Under the pieces are notes generated by a model, which saw only the letters and a program-made list of their open reading frames with translations, was not told the DNA's origin and did not search any database. From an uncultured Bacteroidales bacterium (GTDB lineage: Bacteria > Bacteroidota > Bacteroidia > Bacteroidales > Muribaculaceae): a DNA stretch of 64,000 nt. Below, in pieces: positions 27,036 to 36,385 of this stretch. Location: the NCBI GenBank assembly GCA_902762385.1, contig CACWNQ010000001.1, positions 124,001-188,000 on the forward strand, read 5' to 3'. Both the position numbers and the translations under genes were made by a program. Within the stretch, counting starts at the first letter, position 1; each line of letters opens with the position of its first letter.

Positions 27036-27731
27036 ATGAAAAAGATTTTAATTATTACAATAGCCTTACTGGCTTTTGCTGGGTTTAATTCATGCGTTGA
27101 GACTACCACCAGTGGCACCCAGACAACACAAGTGACGTCGACTAGTAAGACGGTTAAAATGAAACCCTTTGTCGATGTGAATGTTATTGGATCCATGCAG
27201 GTGCTATACAGCACAGGAAAAAGCAACGAAGTGAGAGTTGAGGCTATGAAAGAGGCTTTCGATAAACTTGTTATATATGTAAAGGAGAATGAGCTTTATA
27301 TTACCTCAAAAGATGAGAATCTTGACTCGGCCAGCTTGATTCAAGATGTGAAAGTATATGTTTCATCGCCATCGCTCCGTGAAGTGTCATTGACTGGAGC
27401 AGGCTCATTCATAACAACTGGCCCTGTGTCATCTTCTCATTTAGATATCGACCTAATAGGGGCAGGTGAAGTCGCATTTGCTCAACGGGTAGATACTAAA
27501 ACTCTCGATGTTGAACTTACTGGCGCAGGCGTTGTGAACATATCTGACCTGAAATGCCCAAAGTTGTGGACACAGATAACAGGCGCTGGCACAGTGAACT
27601 ATGACAACATCACTATCGATAATGCTGAGAGTATTATTGTTGGGTCAGGAAAGATTTCCGTAAAGGGCTCAGTTAAGAACCACATCAAAACAGTTACTGG
27701 CTCGGGTGAAATTCGAGAGTCGTCTCTTTAA
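27036..27731 (+). CDS. head-GIN domain (DUF2807) lipoprotein
   Basis: A 231-residue putative lipoprotein. The signal ends with GFNSC (Cys near 20). The rest is the DUF2807 head-GIN beta-helix: FVDVNVIGSMQVLYSTGK, then repeated turns such as VSLTGAGSF, DLIGAGEVAF, ELTGAGVVNI, QITGAGTVNY and IVGSGKISVKG. This repetitive G-A-G pattern is typical of the family, common in Bacteroidota envelopes and of unknown function. Its stop overlaps the convergent aguB stop by four bases. Confidence 0.87.
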   Translation: MKKILIITIALLAFAGFNSCVETTTSGTQTTQVTSTSKTVKMKPFVDVNVIGSMQVLYSTGKSNEVRVEAMKEAFDKLVIYVKENELYITSKDENLDSASLIQDVKVYVSSPSLREVSLTGAGSFITTGPVSSSHLDIDLIGAGEVAFAQRVDTKTLDVELTGAGVVNISDLKCPKLWTQITGAGTVNYDNITIDNAESIIVGSGKISVKGSVKNHIKTVTGSGEIRESSL

Positions 27732-28603
27732 TCGAGGAAGCGCTTGTTCAAACCATTATAATGGTCGATGCGCCTGTCGCGCAAGAATGGCCACCAACGG
27801 CGCACTCGCTCGGTGCGCTCAAGATTGACATCGATTATTGTCTCTTCCTCATCGGTACTTGACGCACAGTGAAGTACTTCGCCTTGCTGGCCTGCAACGA
27901 AGCTACTGCCCCAAAACTCAATGCCACGAGTTTGTCCGCTTGGGTCAATCTCGTGCCCTACACGGTTGACGGTCACCACAGGAATTCCGTTGGCAACGGC
28001 ATGTCCTAATTGCACCGTCATCCAAGCGTTGAGTTGTCGCATTTTCTCGCTCTCATTATCGCTGCTTTCAAAACCAATAGCAGTAGGGTATATGAGTATG
28101 TCGGCTCCACGCAATGCCATCAGTCGCGCTGCTTCGGGATACCATTGGTCCCAGCATACCAACACGCCAAGTTTGCCTATGCTAGTGTTGATGGGCTCAA
28201 ATCCAAGGTCTCCTGGTGTAAAGTAGAATTTTTCATAATAGGCGGGATCGTCGGGAATGTGCATCTTGCGATACTTTCCTGCAATGCTGCCATCTTTTTC
28301 AAATACCACAGCAGTATTGTGGTATAATCCTTTAGCTCTTTTCTCAAAGAGTGATGTTACAAGCACAACTTTATTGTCGCGTGCTGCTTTGGCATATATG
28401 TCGGTGACATCGCCTGGTATTTGTGTGGCAAGGTCGAAATTCTCGACATTCTCTTCTTGGCAAAAATAGAGCGAGTCGTGAAGCTCTTGCATGACAATTA
28501 ACTCGGCACCGTCGCTTGCCAAGTGTGATATTTTCTCGAGTAGTCGAGTACGGTTAAGTTTAACCTCGCTACTATTGTGTTGCTGTATGATTCCTATCTT
28601 CAT
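27728..28603 (-). CDS. aguB: N-carbamoylputrescine amidase
   Basis: Hydrolyses N-carbamoylputrescine to putrescine, CO2 and ammonia. It is a nitrilase-superfamily protein of 291 residues from the start chosen here (MKIGIIQQHN). Catalytic residues are Glu in VMQELHDSLYF, Lys in GKYRKMHIPDDPAYYEKF and Cys in GVLVCWDQWYPEAARLM. The start at 28603 is preferred over 28642 because ATG overlaps the aguA TGA (ATGA at 28600-28603). With aguA it makes a two-step agmatine-to-putrescine pathway. Confidence 0.95.
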   Translation of the reverse strand: MKIGIIQQHNSSEVKLNRTRLLEKISHLASDGAELIVMQELHDSLYFCQEENVENFDLATQIPGDVTDIYAKAARDNKVVLVTSLFEKRAKGLYHNTAVVFEKDGSIAGKYRKMHIPDDPAYYEKFYFTPGDLGFEPINTSIGKLGVLVCWDQWYPEAARLMALRGADILIYPTAIGFESSDNESEKMRQLNAWMTVQLGHAVANGIPVVTVNRVGHEIDPSGQTRGIEFWGSSFVAGQQGEVLHCASSTDEEETIIDVNLERTERVRRWWPFLRDRRIDHYNGLNKRFLD

Positions 28604-29649
28604 GTTTTCAAAAAGTTTTTGGGTATCTGCATCGTGATGCAATGCAGCGACCCATGTTGTTTTATTAATGCATTACAGTCGATACCCACCACATTGCGGT
28701 TGGTGTATACTTGTTGAATTGTCTCGAGTGCCCGTAGGTCATTTTCGCGTTGACCGTAGATTGGCACCAGTACCTGATTGTTGGTGACCAAATAGTTGGC
28801 ATAAGTTGCCGGCAAGCGCTCATTATTCTCGTCAAGGATAGGAGAGGGGCAAGGCAGAGCAACTAAGTTGAAAGGCTGGTCGTTCATGTTTTTCAAAGCC
28901 TTGAGTTCATCTTCCATAAGCTTTAACGGCTCATATTGCTCATCGCTTTGGTCATCACATTTCACATATATGATTGTGTTATTAGGTGCAAGGCGTGCTA
29001 GAGTGTCGATGTGAGCATCGGTGTCATCGCCAACAAGTTCACCATGATAGAGCCAAAGAACCTTTTTTGCTCCCAGTCGAGTTCTGAGAACCTCTTCAAT
29101 TTGTTGTTGCGACAACGTGCTGTTACGGTTTGGTGAGAGTAGGCATTGGCTTGTGGTAAGGATTGTTCCACAGCCATCGCTCTCAATCGAACCACCTTCA
29201 AGCACGAAGTCTTGACAATTGATAAGAGTGGCATTAAAGAGGCCATTGCTAGCCATTGCGCGACAAATAAGATTATCGTGGCAAGCAGCAAATTTCATGC
29301 CCCAAGCATCAAATTTGAAGTCGAGCAAAATTCTTTCTTTACCATCGATTACAGCAATGGGCCCGAAATCTCGAGCCCAAGTATCGTTAGTGTTAATGGT
29401 CTGATATATAATGTTGTGGCTATTGTTTATATCACACAACTGCTCTTTGACTTCATCGAGATGTGGTGTTACTACTATTAGTTTCATCTCTCTTAAAATG
29501 GCAGCTGCTACCTTTTTGTAACACGCCTGAACTTCTTCAAGCATAGTTGCCCAGTCGGTGCCGCAATGAGGCCACGCCAGCAAGATAGCATCCTGGCGTT
29601 CCCATTCGGCGGGCATGACACGTGTAGAGAGAGAGTAGTCGAGGGTCAT
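28600..29649 (-). CDS. aguA: agmatine deiminase
   Basis: Converts agmatine to N-carbamoylputrescine and ammonia. At 349 residues it is normal for the pentein-fold family. Motifs seen are MPAEWERQDAILLAWPH at the N-terminus, NDTWARDFGPI, VLEGGSIESDG, GDDTDAHIDTLARL and the C-terminal catalytic Cys in SLHCITMQIP. It is coupled to aguB by a four-base overlap, and a 74-residue protein gene lies 23 bp upstream. No agmatine-forming arginine decarboxylase is in the window. Confidence 0.96.
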   Translation of the reverse strand: MTLDYSLSTRVMPAEWERQDAILLAWPHCGTDWATMLEEVQACYKKVAAAILREMKLIVVTPHLDEVKEQLCDINNSHNIIYQTINTNDTWARDFGPIAVIDGKERILLDFKFDAWGMKFAACHDNLICRAMASNGLFNATLINCQDFVLEGGSIESDGCGTILTTSQCLLSPNRNSTLSQQQIEEVLRTRLGAKKVLWLYHGELVGDDTDAHIDTLARLAPNNTIIYVKCDDQSDEQYEPLKLMEDELKALKNMNDQPFNLVALPCPSPILDENNERLPATYANYLVTNNQVLVPIYGQRENDLRALETIQQVYTNRNVVGIDCNALIKQHGSLHCITMQIPKNFLKT

Positions 29650-29672
29650 TAAGTAGGTTTTTAATTCAACAG

Positions 29673-29897
29673 TTATTCGTCAAGAGTTTCCCAAAATTCG
29701 TCTCGATCTCGCATTTGCTCATCGATGAAGTCTTGATATCCTGTCCTTACGTCATAACCCATTTCCTCGCACCAAAGGTCGTAATCTTCCTTAAGCTGTG
29801 GGTCATTGTTCATCATGCTCGTAAATTCATGTTCTACCTCGCTTGTGCGTGCGTACTGGTCAAGCAGAGCTCTTAATATTTCAGAAATATCGTTCAT
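29673..29897 (-). CDS. small acidic protein of unknown function
   Basis: A 74-residue, strongly acidic protein (MNDISEILRALLDQYARTS at the N-terminus; tail rich in Asp and Glu with DEFWETLDE). Predicted helical and cytoplasmic, with no motif I recognise. It starts just upstream of aguA in the same direction with a 23-bp gap, so it is likely in the polyamine operon. Its conservation beside aguA would be the best clue to its role. Confidence 0.62.
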   Translation of the reverse strand: MNDISEILRALLDQYARTSEVEHEFTSMMNNDPQLKEDYDLWCEEMGYDVRTGYQDFIDEQMRDRDEFWETLDE

Positions 29898-30046
29898 GAT
29901 TACAAGTTGGTTTTTAAAATGGTAAATAAGTCATTTGGTTTTCAAAAATAGTACATTTAGTGTTTATGACAATAGAAATACATGAAAACTTATTAACAAC
30001 CCCCGAAAAACCAATCGTTTTTTGATTTTATAATTAAATAATGTGT

Positions 30047-30054
30047 TACATTTG
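30047..30054 (+). promoter_or_regulatory. promoter TTTG-N22-TACATTTG before the DUF4836 gene
   Basis: TACATTTG lies 20 bp before the ATG, with TTTG at 30021-30024 upstream. Confidence 0.65.
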
Positions 30055-30074
30055 CATCCAAATTATAAAAAACA

Positions 30075-31577
30075 ATGAGTAAAATTAAGTGTATTATATC
30101 ACTATTGATGCTACTAGTGTTGGTGGCATGCTCATCGACCGATGAGAACTTGAGAGCAATGATTCCAGATGACGCTGTGGGAATTGTGGCAATCGATATG
30201 CATAGTGTGATGACTAAAGCTGGAATGGTTGATGGCGATAATATAGTAGTACCCGAGGAACTTAAGAAAGTCATTGATGATGCTGATCCTACTGTGCTCG
30301 GTGATTTGATCTATAATCTGCCAAACTCAGGAATTGACATCAATAATAAGTGTTATATCTTTTTCTCACCAGGAATATTTAAGGCTGTAGCTCTTTTCCC
30401 TTTAAGCAATAAAGAAGATGCAATGGCTATGGTGAAGAAAATCACCTCTTCACCTGTGACTGATATCGAGGGAGTAGACTTTGCCACTCATCTTGACTAT
30501 GCCTATGTAATTGATGGCGATGTGTTGATGATAGGGCGGTACAGCACTCCAGTTGATGCCAATGTTGCAGCGAAAGCCGCTGGTGATATTCTTGGTAAGA
30601 CTAAGCCAAGCTTGCTTTTGAACAAGGAGGTTGCTGAGAACTTCGCTGATACGTGTGATGTTAATGCCTATATTAGTATTAAGGAATTTACCACAATCTT
30701 GAAAAAGAACTCCCGGTTCAGCACTATATTTGGCAATGTTCCAGCTATTGATATTATAACCGACAGTGACATCAAGGCAATGATAGCAAGCATTAATTTC
30801 AATATGAAAAAGGGTGAAGAGCAGGCCACAATTGAGTCGCGATTCATATATCAAGAGAATGGCCAGTATCAGCAACTATATGATAATCTCATTGCCCCCA
30901 CGGTCGATAGTGCCAGCAATGTCCTGAAGCTTATTCCTGGTGAGCTCGACACCTATGTGGCAATGAAAATTGATGGCAGTAGGCTTGCCTCGTTACCAGC
31001 GATGGGCAAGATGTTTGACATTTTGGAGGCAACGCCACTCACTGCTGGCTTAAAGCACAAAGATATTCTTTCATCGATAAAAGGTGCTCTTGCCTTTGGC
31101 GTAGGACCAGCCACTGTGGGCGAGTACAACTTTGTAATTGCTGCACAGTCAACTAATCCAAGTCTCATTACGAATGAGATAGTAGAGATTGCAAACAAAC
31201 GTGGGCAGAGTCCTCTAAAGCGTAATAATGAGTACTTCTACGATTACGGTGGACAGGGGATTGCCATGGGCCAAACTGACAATGCTTTTTATCTGCGATG
31301 TGTTGATTTTGAGACTGCGTTCCCAGCAAGTGAATTGTCGGTATTACCCACCAATCTTGACAAAGCATCAATAGCTATTTATCGAATGCTCAAGGTGGGT
31401 GACAGCATTGAGGGTTTCCTGAATTGGGGCCTTCTTAACAAGACCGAAGGAAAGGGGTTCTATTACTCCGAAAATGAGAAAACCAATGTTGTGGTTTCAG
31501 TCCTAAAATATTTATGTTGGAGTGAGCCTAACGTGGAAAAAACTGAAAGTGATGATGATTATGATTATGGTTTTTAA
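30075..31577 (+). CDS. DUF4836 family lipoprotein
   Basis: A 500-residue exported lipoprotein of the Bacteroidales family DUF4836. The lipobox is LLVLVAC (Cys near 19). The mature protein begins with an N-terminal AMIPDDAVGIVAIDM segment typical of the family and continues with mixed alpha/beta sequence. The C-terminus ends in an acidic SDDDYDYGF tail. No catalytic motif is visible and the role is unknown. It is convergent with the MurU-like gene, separated by 29 bp. Confidence 0.83.
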   Translation: MSKIKCIISLLMLLVLVACSSTDENLRAMIPDDAVGIVAIDMHSVMTKAGMVDGDNIVVPEELKKVIDDADPTVLGDLIYNLPNSGIDINNKCYIFFSPGIFKAVALFPLSNKEDAMAMVKKITSSPVTDIEGVDFATHLDYAYVIDGDVLMIGRYSTPVDANVAAKAAGDILGKTKPSLLLNKEVAENFADTCDVNAYISIKEFTTILKKNSRFSTIFGNVPAIDIITDSDIKAMIASINFNMKKGEEQATIESRFIYQENGQYQQLYDNLIAPTVDSASNVLKLIPGELDTYVAMKIDGSRLASLPAMGKMFDILEATPLTAGLKHKDILSSIKGALAFGVGPATVGEYNFVIAAQSTNPSLITNEIVEIANKRGQSPLKRNNEYFYDYGGQGIAMGQTDNAFYLRCVDFETAFPASELSVLPTNLDKASIAIYRMLKVGDSIEGFLNWGLLNKTEGKGFYYSENEKTNVVVSVLKYLCWSEPNVEKTESDDDYDYGF

Positions 31578-31606
31578 GTGAAGCTACAATCATCTTGACA
31601 AACATC

Positions 31607-32356
31607 TCATAGCTGGCCGGAGTTAACCATCTCTTCGGCCAGTTTTAATGTTTCGTGCTTGCCAACGTCGAGCCAAGTGTAAGGTGTGTCTTGCAAATAT
31701 CCATTGATAAGATGTGTGTGGCATTCGTCGACATAGAATGGCGTGATGGAAAATTTGGCTTGTCCCTGTGAATACTCTTCCAAAGGCTCAAAGATGCTTG
31801 GAGAAATTACATGAATGCCACCAAAGGCAAGTTCATGCATGCCCTCTCGATGAATGAAATCACTAGGGCGAGTCTCGCCTGTTGACTTGTTAAGCCATCC
31901 TTGCAGCCTGTAATCATCGTCGAAAACAAAATAGCGGCTAGTCTGTCGTTCCTTTACAAGAAGCGTTGCCATGGCGCCACTCTCAATGTGATTGTGATAC
32001 ATAGCACGCAGGTCAATATCTGTAAGGATATCGGCATTATGCACTAGGAAAGGTTCATCTGCGTCGAGTAGGGTTTTAGCTTTGAGAATGCCACCACCAG
32101 TGTCGAGCAGCATGTCTCGCTCGTCGCTGATGTGGATATTTAGCCCAAAGTTATCATTTTCATTGAGGAAATCGATGATTTTCTGTCCAAAATGATGGAT
32201 GTTGACAGTAATGTCATCAAAGCCCGCTTCAGCGAGTTTTGTTATCACTCTTTCTAGCATTGTTTTGCCGCCGATCTCTACCAAAGCTTTGGGACGATCG
32301 TTGGTTAAAGGACGCAGTCGGGTACCAAGACCGGCTGCAAATATCATCGCTTTCAT
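31607..32356 (-). CDS. MurU-like sugar-1-phosphate nucleotidyltransferase
   Basis: A 249-residue nucleotidyltransferase with the signature GLGTRLRPLTNDRPKALV (residues 9-26), then HNADILTDIDL and LDVGKHETL. Size and neighbour point to MurU (MurNAc-1-phosphate uridylyltransferase), which together with an AmgK anomeric kinase bypasses de novo UDP-MurNAc synthesis during peptidoglycan recycling. A mannose- or glucose-1-phosphate enzyme cannot be excluded from sequence alone. Its start overlaps the stop of the AmgK-like kinase gene by four bases (32353-32356), so the two are made together. Confidence 0.82.
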   Translation of the reverse strand: MKAMIFAAGLGTRLRPLTNDRPKALVEIGGKTMLERVITKLAEAGFDDITVNIHHFGQKIIDFLNENDNFGLNIHISDERDMLLDTGGGILKAKTLLDADEPFLVHNADILTDIDLRAMYHNHIESGAMATLLVKERQTSRYFVFDDDYRLQGWLNKSTGETRPSDFIHREGMHELAFGGIHVISPSIFEPLEEYSQGQAKFSITPFYVDECHTHLINGYLQDTPYTWLDVGKHETLKLAEEMVNSGQL

Positions 32357-33825
32357 TCAACTACTGGATTGAAGGTGCGGTCGTGGCCACTCTGCTCACG
32401 GTGTGATAGCTCGACACGCACATTGAATTTCTTGTAAATATGCTCAGCTAGGTGTTGCGCAGCATAAACCGAGCGGTGCTGACCGCCTGTACAGCCGAAA
32501 CAAACCATCAAGTCGGTGAAGTTACGTTTTTTATAGCGCTCGACCGACTCATCGACCATAGCATAAACATGAACAAGCCACTGGTCAATAGTGCTCTCTT
32601 TTTGAAGGAACTTGATTACATTATCATCTAGACCAGTGAAGGCTTTGTACTTGTCGTATTTTCCTGGATTGTTCAGTGCGCGACAGTCAAACACATAGCC
32701 ACCACCGTTACCTGAAGGGTCGTGTGGTATGCCTTTTTTGTAGGCAAAGCTCATCACTCTCACTGTGAGCGATTTCTCTTCGCTAGTGAAATCTTTCATG
32801 TTCACCAGTTCGTTGATTATCTCACTTAAGTAGGGATATTGGTCGAACGAGTTGCTTGTAACCAATCGGCGCAAGTTGGCAATGGCAGGAACGATGCTGT
32901 TTTTCATGAAGTCGGGTTTCTTCTCAAAGTAGCCACGGAAGCCATAAGCACCCAGTACTTGCAGCGTGCGGAAGAGCACGAACAATCGCAAATTGTCGAA
33001 AAACAGTTTCTCGTCAAGGTCGGGTTTATAAATCTTGAGTTGGTCGATATAGGCCTGGATGAGCTCTTTTTTCAGGTCTTCGGGATACTTGGCTCGCGAC
33101 TGCCACACGAATGAAGCAACGTCGTAGTAGTAAGGACCACGACGGCCACCTTGGAAGTCGATATATGCCAGGCGGCAATCGGCAGGGTGGTCAGTGTCGC
33201 CAACAAGCATTACATTGCGTGATTGAAAATCTCGATACATGAATGTGTCGCTTGGTACCGAGAGCAAGTCGTGTGTGAGCTGTTCGAAGTCATTCTCAAG
33301 CTTGTTTTCGTTGAATACGATTCCTGTTGCTTTAAGGAAGCAATACTTGAAGTAGTTAAGGTCCCACTTGATAGAACGCTCATCGAAACACTCAGCGGGA
33401 TGGCACTTGCTGTAGTCAAAACCATGAGTGCCACGGAACTGAATGTCGCACAAATCTCTCATAGCGCGACGCAAGAGAGCTTTTTCCTCGCTTGTGAAGG
33501 CATGAGTGATGCTACTGCGACGAATCTTGTTCCACAAGATGTTTTCGGGTTTACCACCCAGGTCTTCCTGAATGTAGACCATGTGGTCTTCGCTTATCCC
33601 ATAAACTGTTGGGACCGAAAGGCCTTGCTGCTTGAAATGATTGGCCATATAGATGAATGCATCGTTTTCTTCACGTGACTCACCTATAACTCCCACAACC
33701 GATTTGTCGCCCGAGAGGCGATAGTAACTACGGTTAGAGCCGGCCTTGTCCATTAATTTTATTTCTGTAGGCTCACTGCCAACGTATTGCTTATATAACT
33801 GAGTTAAACTCTCTTGAGGGTTCAT
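32353..33825 (-). CDS. AmgK-like amino-sugar kinase fused to RapZ C-terminal domain
   Basis: A 490-residue fusion. Residues about 1-335 are an aminoglycoside-phosphotransferase-fold kinase with the catalytic loop MYRDFQSRNVM (near 197) and the metal loop YIDFQGGRRGPYYYD, as in AmgK. Residues about 350-490 match the C-terminal domain of RapZ: SFAYKKGIPHD, GYVFDCRALNNPG, FTGLDDNV and GCTGGQHRSVYAA, the pocket that binds glucosamine 6-phosphate in E. coli RapZ. The RapZ N-terminal P-loop domain is absent. It is probably an anomeric MurNAc/GlcNAc kinase with a sugar-phosphate-sensing module; the sensing role is inference. It has its own promoter. Confidence 0.88.
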   Translation of the reverse strand: MNPQESLTQLYKQYVGSEPTEIKLMDKAGSNRSYYRLSGDKSVVGVIGESREENDAFIYMANHFKQQGLSVPTVYGISEDHMVYIQEDLGGKPENILWNKIRRSSITHAFTSEEKALLRRAMRDLCDIQFRGTHGFDYSKCHPAECFDERSIKWDLNYFKYCFLKATGIVFNENKLENDFEQLTHDLLSVPSDTFMYRDFQSRNVMLVGDTDHPADCRLAYIDFQGGRRGPYYYDVASFVWQSRAKYPEDLKKELIQAYIDQLKIYKPDLDEKLFFDNLRLFVLFRTLQVLGAYGFRGYFEKKPDFMKNSIVPAIANLRRLVTSNSFDQYPYLSEIINELVNMKDFTSEEKSLTVRVMSFAYKKGIPHDPSGNGGGYVFDCRALNNPGKYDKYKAFTGLDDNVIKFLQKESTIDQWLVHVYAMVDESVERYKKRNFTDLMVCFGCTGGQHRSVYAAQHLAEHIYKKFNVRVELSHREQSGHDRTFNPVVE

Positions 33826-33865
33826 ATCTAGATGCTTTTTTCTTGTTGTCTTGTCTTTGTGAGTG

Positions 33866-33873
33866 CAAAGTTA
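33866..33873 (-). promoter_or_regulatory. -7 box TAACTTTG for the AmgK-RapZ/MurU pair
   Basis: A minus-strand TAACTTTG that ends 41 bp before the kinase ATG. It lies between the prfC stop and the kinase, so the pair can be transcribed separately from prfC. Confidence 0.62.
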
Positions 33874-33907
33874 GTTATAAGTCTTAGATAATTCCAAATA
33901 AATAAAA

Positions 33908-35488
33908 TTAAAACTCACTAGTAAAGTGGAACTTAATTTTTGGAAAATCTTGTTGCGCCATCTGTAGCACATAGCCCGAGTCGGCAAGGAACACGTCGCG
34001 GCCCTCAATATCGACAGCCATATATTGATGTTTGCGATGCTTAAAGGCCTCTAGTGCTTCATCGTCGTCGCTCTCTATCCAGCATGCCTTATATAGGCTG
34101 ATAGGTTCCCAGCGGCATTGAGCGTTGTATTCATGCAACAAGCGGTATTGGATGACCTCAAACTGAAGTTGTCCTACAGTGCCAATAATCTTGCGATTGT
34201 TGAACTGGTTTACAAATAGCTGTGCCACACCCTCGTCCATGAGTTGGGCAATTCCTTTGTTGAGCTGCTTTGCCTTCATGGGGTCGGAGTTCTCAATGTA
34301 CTTAAACATCTCGGGTGAGAAACTAGGTAGTCCCTTGAAATGCAGATTTTCGCCCTCGGTGAGTGTGTCGCCAATCTTGAAGATGCTGCCACTATCGGGG
34401 ACTCCTATAACATCGCCAGGATAGGCCTCATCTACCACATCTTTGCGTTGTGCCATGAATGCAGTGGGTGCACTGAAGCGATAGGTCTTTCCACTGCTCA
34501 CATGCAGATAGGTGCTGTTGCGACGGAACACTCCAGAGCATATTTTCACAAAGGCGATGCAGCTGCGGTGATTGGGGTCCATATTGGCCTGAATCTTGAA
34601 TACAAAGCCTGTAAACTTCTCCTCGCTGGGTTCAACCACGCGCTCAATTGCCTGGACTGGCTTAGGCGACGGTGCTATCTTAATAAAACAGTCGAGAAGT
34701 TCTTTCACACCAAAGGTGTTGAGTGCCGAACCAAAGAACACCGGTGCCACTTGTGCATTGAGGTAGTCGTTGACATCAAAGTCGGGGTAAACGCCTTCAA
34801 CTAGCTCAATGTCGTCGCGCAGTTTTTGAGCATCGTCGGCCCCCACTTGACGATCAATTTCGGGCGAGTTGATATCGTCGATTTCCACACGCTCAGTAAC
34901 ATGTTGCTTGTCGGGCTTGAAGAGGTCGAGGCTTTGTTCATATATGTTGTACACGCCCTTGAATCGTGCTCCAATGTTGATGGGCCAAGTCAATGGTCGC
35001 ACCGAGATTTTCAATTCTTGCTCCAGCTCGTCGAGGATGTCGAATGGGTCGCGACCTTCGCGGTCGAGCTTGTTGACAAAGATAATAACAGGCGTGTTGC
35101 GCATGCGACACACCTCCATGAGTTTGCGTGTCTGTGTTTCCACACCTTTAGCAACATCGACAACGATTATTACGCTGTCAACTGCAGTGAGCGTGCGGTA
35201 GGTGTCCTCGGCAAAGTCTTGGTGTCCAGGAGTGTCGAGGATGTTGATTTTATAATCGTTATAGTTGAATCCCATCACCGATGTGGCCACCGAGATGCCA
35301 CGCTGCTTCTCAATGTCCATCCAGTCGCTGGTGGCGGTTTTCTTGATCTTGTTTGACTTTACGGCACCTGCCACATGAATTGCTCCACCGTAGAGCAGAA
35401 GCTTCTCGGTGAGTGTGGTCTTACCCGCATCAGGGTGCGATATGATGGCAAAGGTGCGCCTCTTGGTTATTTCGTCGTTAAAAGCCAT
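33908..35488 (-). CDS. prfC: peptide chain release factor 3
   Basis: Class II release-factor GTPase that recycles RF1/RF2 after termination. At 526 residues it is typical. G1 is [16 protein letters not shown] (residues 17-32), G3 is [16 protein letters not shown], and G4 is [13 protein letters not shown]. The RF3-specific C-terminal domain contains [20 protein letters not shown]. It starts 18 bp after rmlD in a minus-strand run that also includes DUF4924 and the Crp-family regulator. Confidence 0.97.
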   Translation of the reverse strand: MAFNDEITKRRTFAIISHPDAGKTTLTEKLLLYGGAIHVAGAVKSNKIKKTATSDWMDIEKQRGISVATSVMGFNYNDYKINILDTPGHQDFAEDTYRTLTAVDSVIIVVDVAKGVETQTRKLMEVCRMRNTPVIIFVNKLDREGRDPFDILDELEQELKISVRPLTWPINIGARFKGVYNIYEQSLDLFKPDKQHVTERVEIDDINSPEIDRQVGADDAQKLRDDIELVEGVYPDFDVNDYLNAQVAPVFFGSALNTFGVKELLDCFIKIAPSPKPVQAIERVVEPSEEKFTGFVFKIQANMDPNHRSCIAFVKICSGVFRRNSTYLHVSSGKTYRFSAPTAFMAQRKDVVDEAYPGDVIGVPDSGSIFKIGDTLTEGENLHFKGLPSFSPEMFKYIENSDPMKAKQLNKGIAQLMDEGVAQLFVNQFNNRKIIGTVGQLQFEVIQYRLLHEYNAQCRWEPISLYKACWIESDDDEALEAFKHRKHQYMAVDIEGRDVFLADSGYVLQMAQQDFPKIKFHFTSEF

Positions 35489-35506
35489 TATATAGTTCTT
35501 ATGTTT

Positions 35507-36385
35507 TTAGTTCTTAGTTGGTTGCGTTAATAGGTTGATGCATAATTCCAGGCTCTCTTCCCAGTGTGGAATTTCAATCCCGAGTGTTGTCTTAATCTTG
35601 CTCTTGTCGAGAACACTGTATGCAGGTCGGGTGGCGGCAGTGGGGTAGTCGCTGGTCATGCATGGAAGCACGTGACATGTGGTGATTCCTGCCAAGCGGT
35701 GAATGGCAATCGTGAAGTCATACCATGAGATTGCCCCTTCGTTGCTAAAGTGATACAAGCCAGAGTGCCACTGCTCGCAGTCGATAAACGATTTCATCAC
35801 GCTGGCGAGGTCGAGGGCAAAAGTGGGGGTGCCCACTTGGTCGCAAACCACGCGCAGGCTCTCGCGAGTGTGTCCAAGCTCAAGCATGGTCTTGACAAAG
35901 TTCTTACCATGAGGTGAGTAGAGCCATGCGGTGCGTATGATGATACTCTCGGGTGCAACTTCGATGATGCGTCGCTCTCCCTCGGCCTTGGTGCTGCCAT
36001 AGACCGACGTGGGGCACACATGGTCTTCCTCACGGTAAGGGCGGCAGTTTGAGCCGTCAAACACATAATCGGTAGACACATGCACTAGCTTGGTGCCATG
36101 CTTATGGGCTGCTTGTGCGAGGAGCATGGGGGCTTCTACATTGAGCTTGGTGCAGAGATCCACGTTGCTCTCAGCAGCATCTACAGCTGTATAGGCAGCG
36201 CAGTTCACAATGTAGTCAACGTGGTTGCTTGTTAGGCAATCGTCGATTGCTCGAGCATCGGTGATGTCAAGCTCATCAACGTCGGTGTAGATGGCGCGCA
36301 CAAAGATGTCGCTATCGAGCACCTTGCGCATCTCGCGGCCAAGTTGACCATTTGCGCCAGTGATAAGTATTGTCTTTTTATTCAT
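35507..36385 (-). CDS. rfbD: dTDP-4-dehydrorhamnose reductase
   Basis: RmlD, the last step of dTDP-L-rhamnose synthesis, an NAD(P)H-dependent extended short-chain reductase. At 292 residues it has the expected size. The Rossmann motif is ITGANGQLGREM (residues 7-18), followed by VNCAAYTAVDAAE, VSTDYVFDG and the catalytic YGSTKAEGE. It overlaps the end of the DUF4924 gene by 8 bp. rmlA and rmlB are 26 kb away at 61.5-63.6 kb and no rmlC is in the window. Confidence 0.96.
   Translation of the reverse strand: MNKKTILITGANGQLGREMRKVLDSDIFVRAIYTDVDELDITDARAIDDCLTSNHVDYIVNCAAYTAVDAAESNVDLCTKLNVEAPMLLAQAAHKHGTKLVHVSTDYVFDGSNCRPYREEDHVCPTSVYGSTKAEGERRIIEVAPESIIIRTAWLYSPHGKNFVKTMLELGHTRESLRVVCDQVGTPTFALDLASVMKSFIDCEQWHSGLYHFSNEGAISWYDFTIAIHRLAGITTCHVLPCMTSDYPTAATRPAYSVLDKSKIKTTLGIEIPHWEESLELCINLLTQPTKN

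Noticed and set aside
34826-35356. Long plus-strand open frames opposite prfC, rmlD and rnr
   Set aside because: They are antisense shadows of well-identified genes and have no family resemblance.
35507-36385. Complete dTDP-rhamnose pathway in the window
   Set aside because: rmlA, rmlB and rmlD are present but rmlC is not, and rmlA/rmlB are in an operon with FdtA/FdtB-type genes, which points to a 3-aminosugar.
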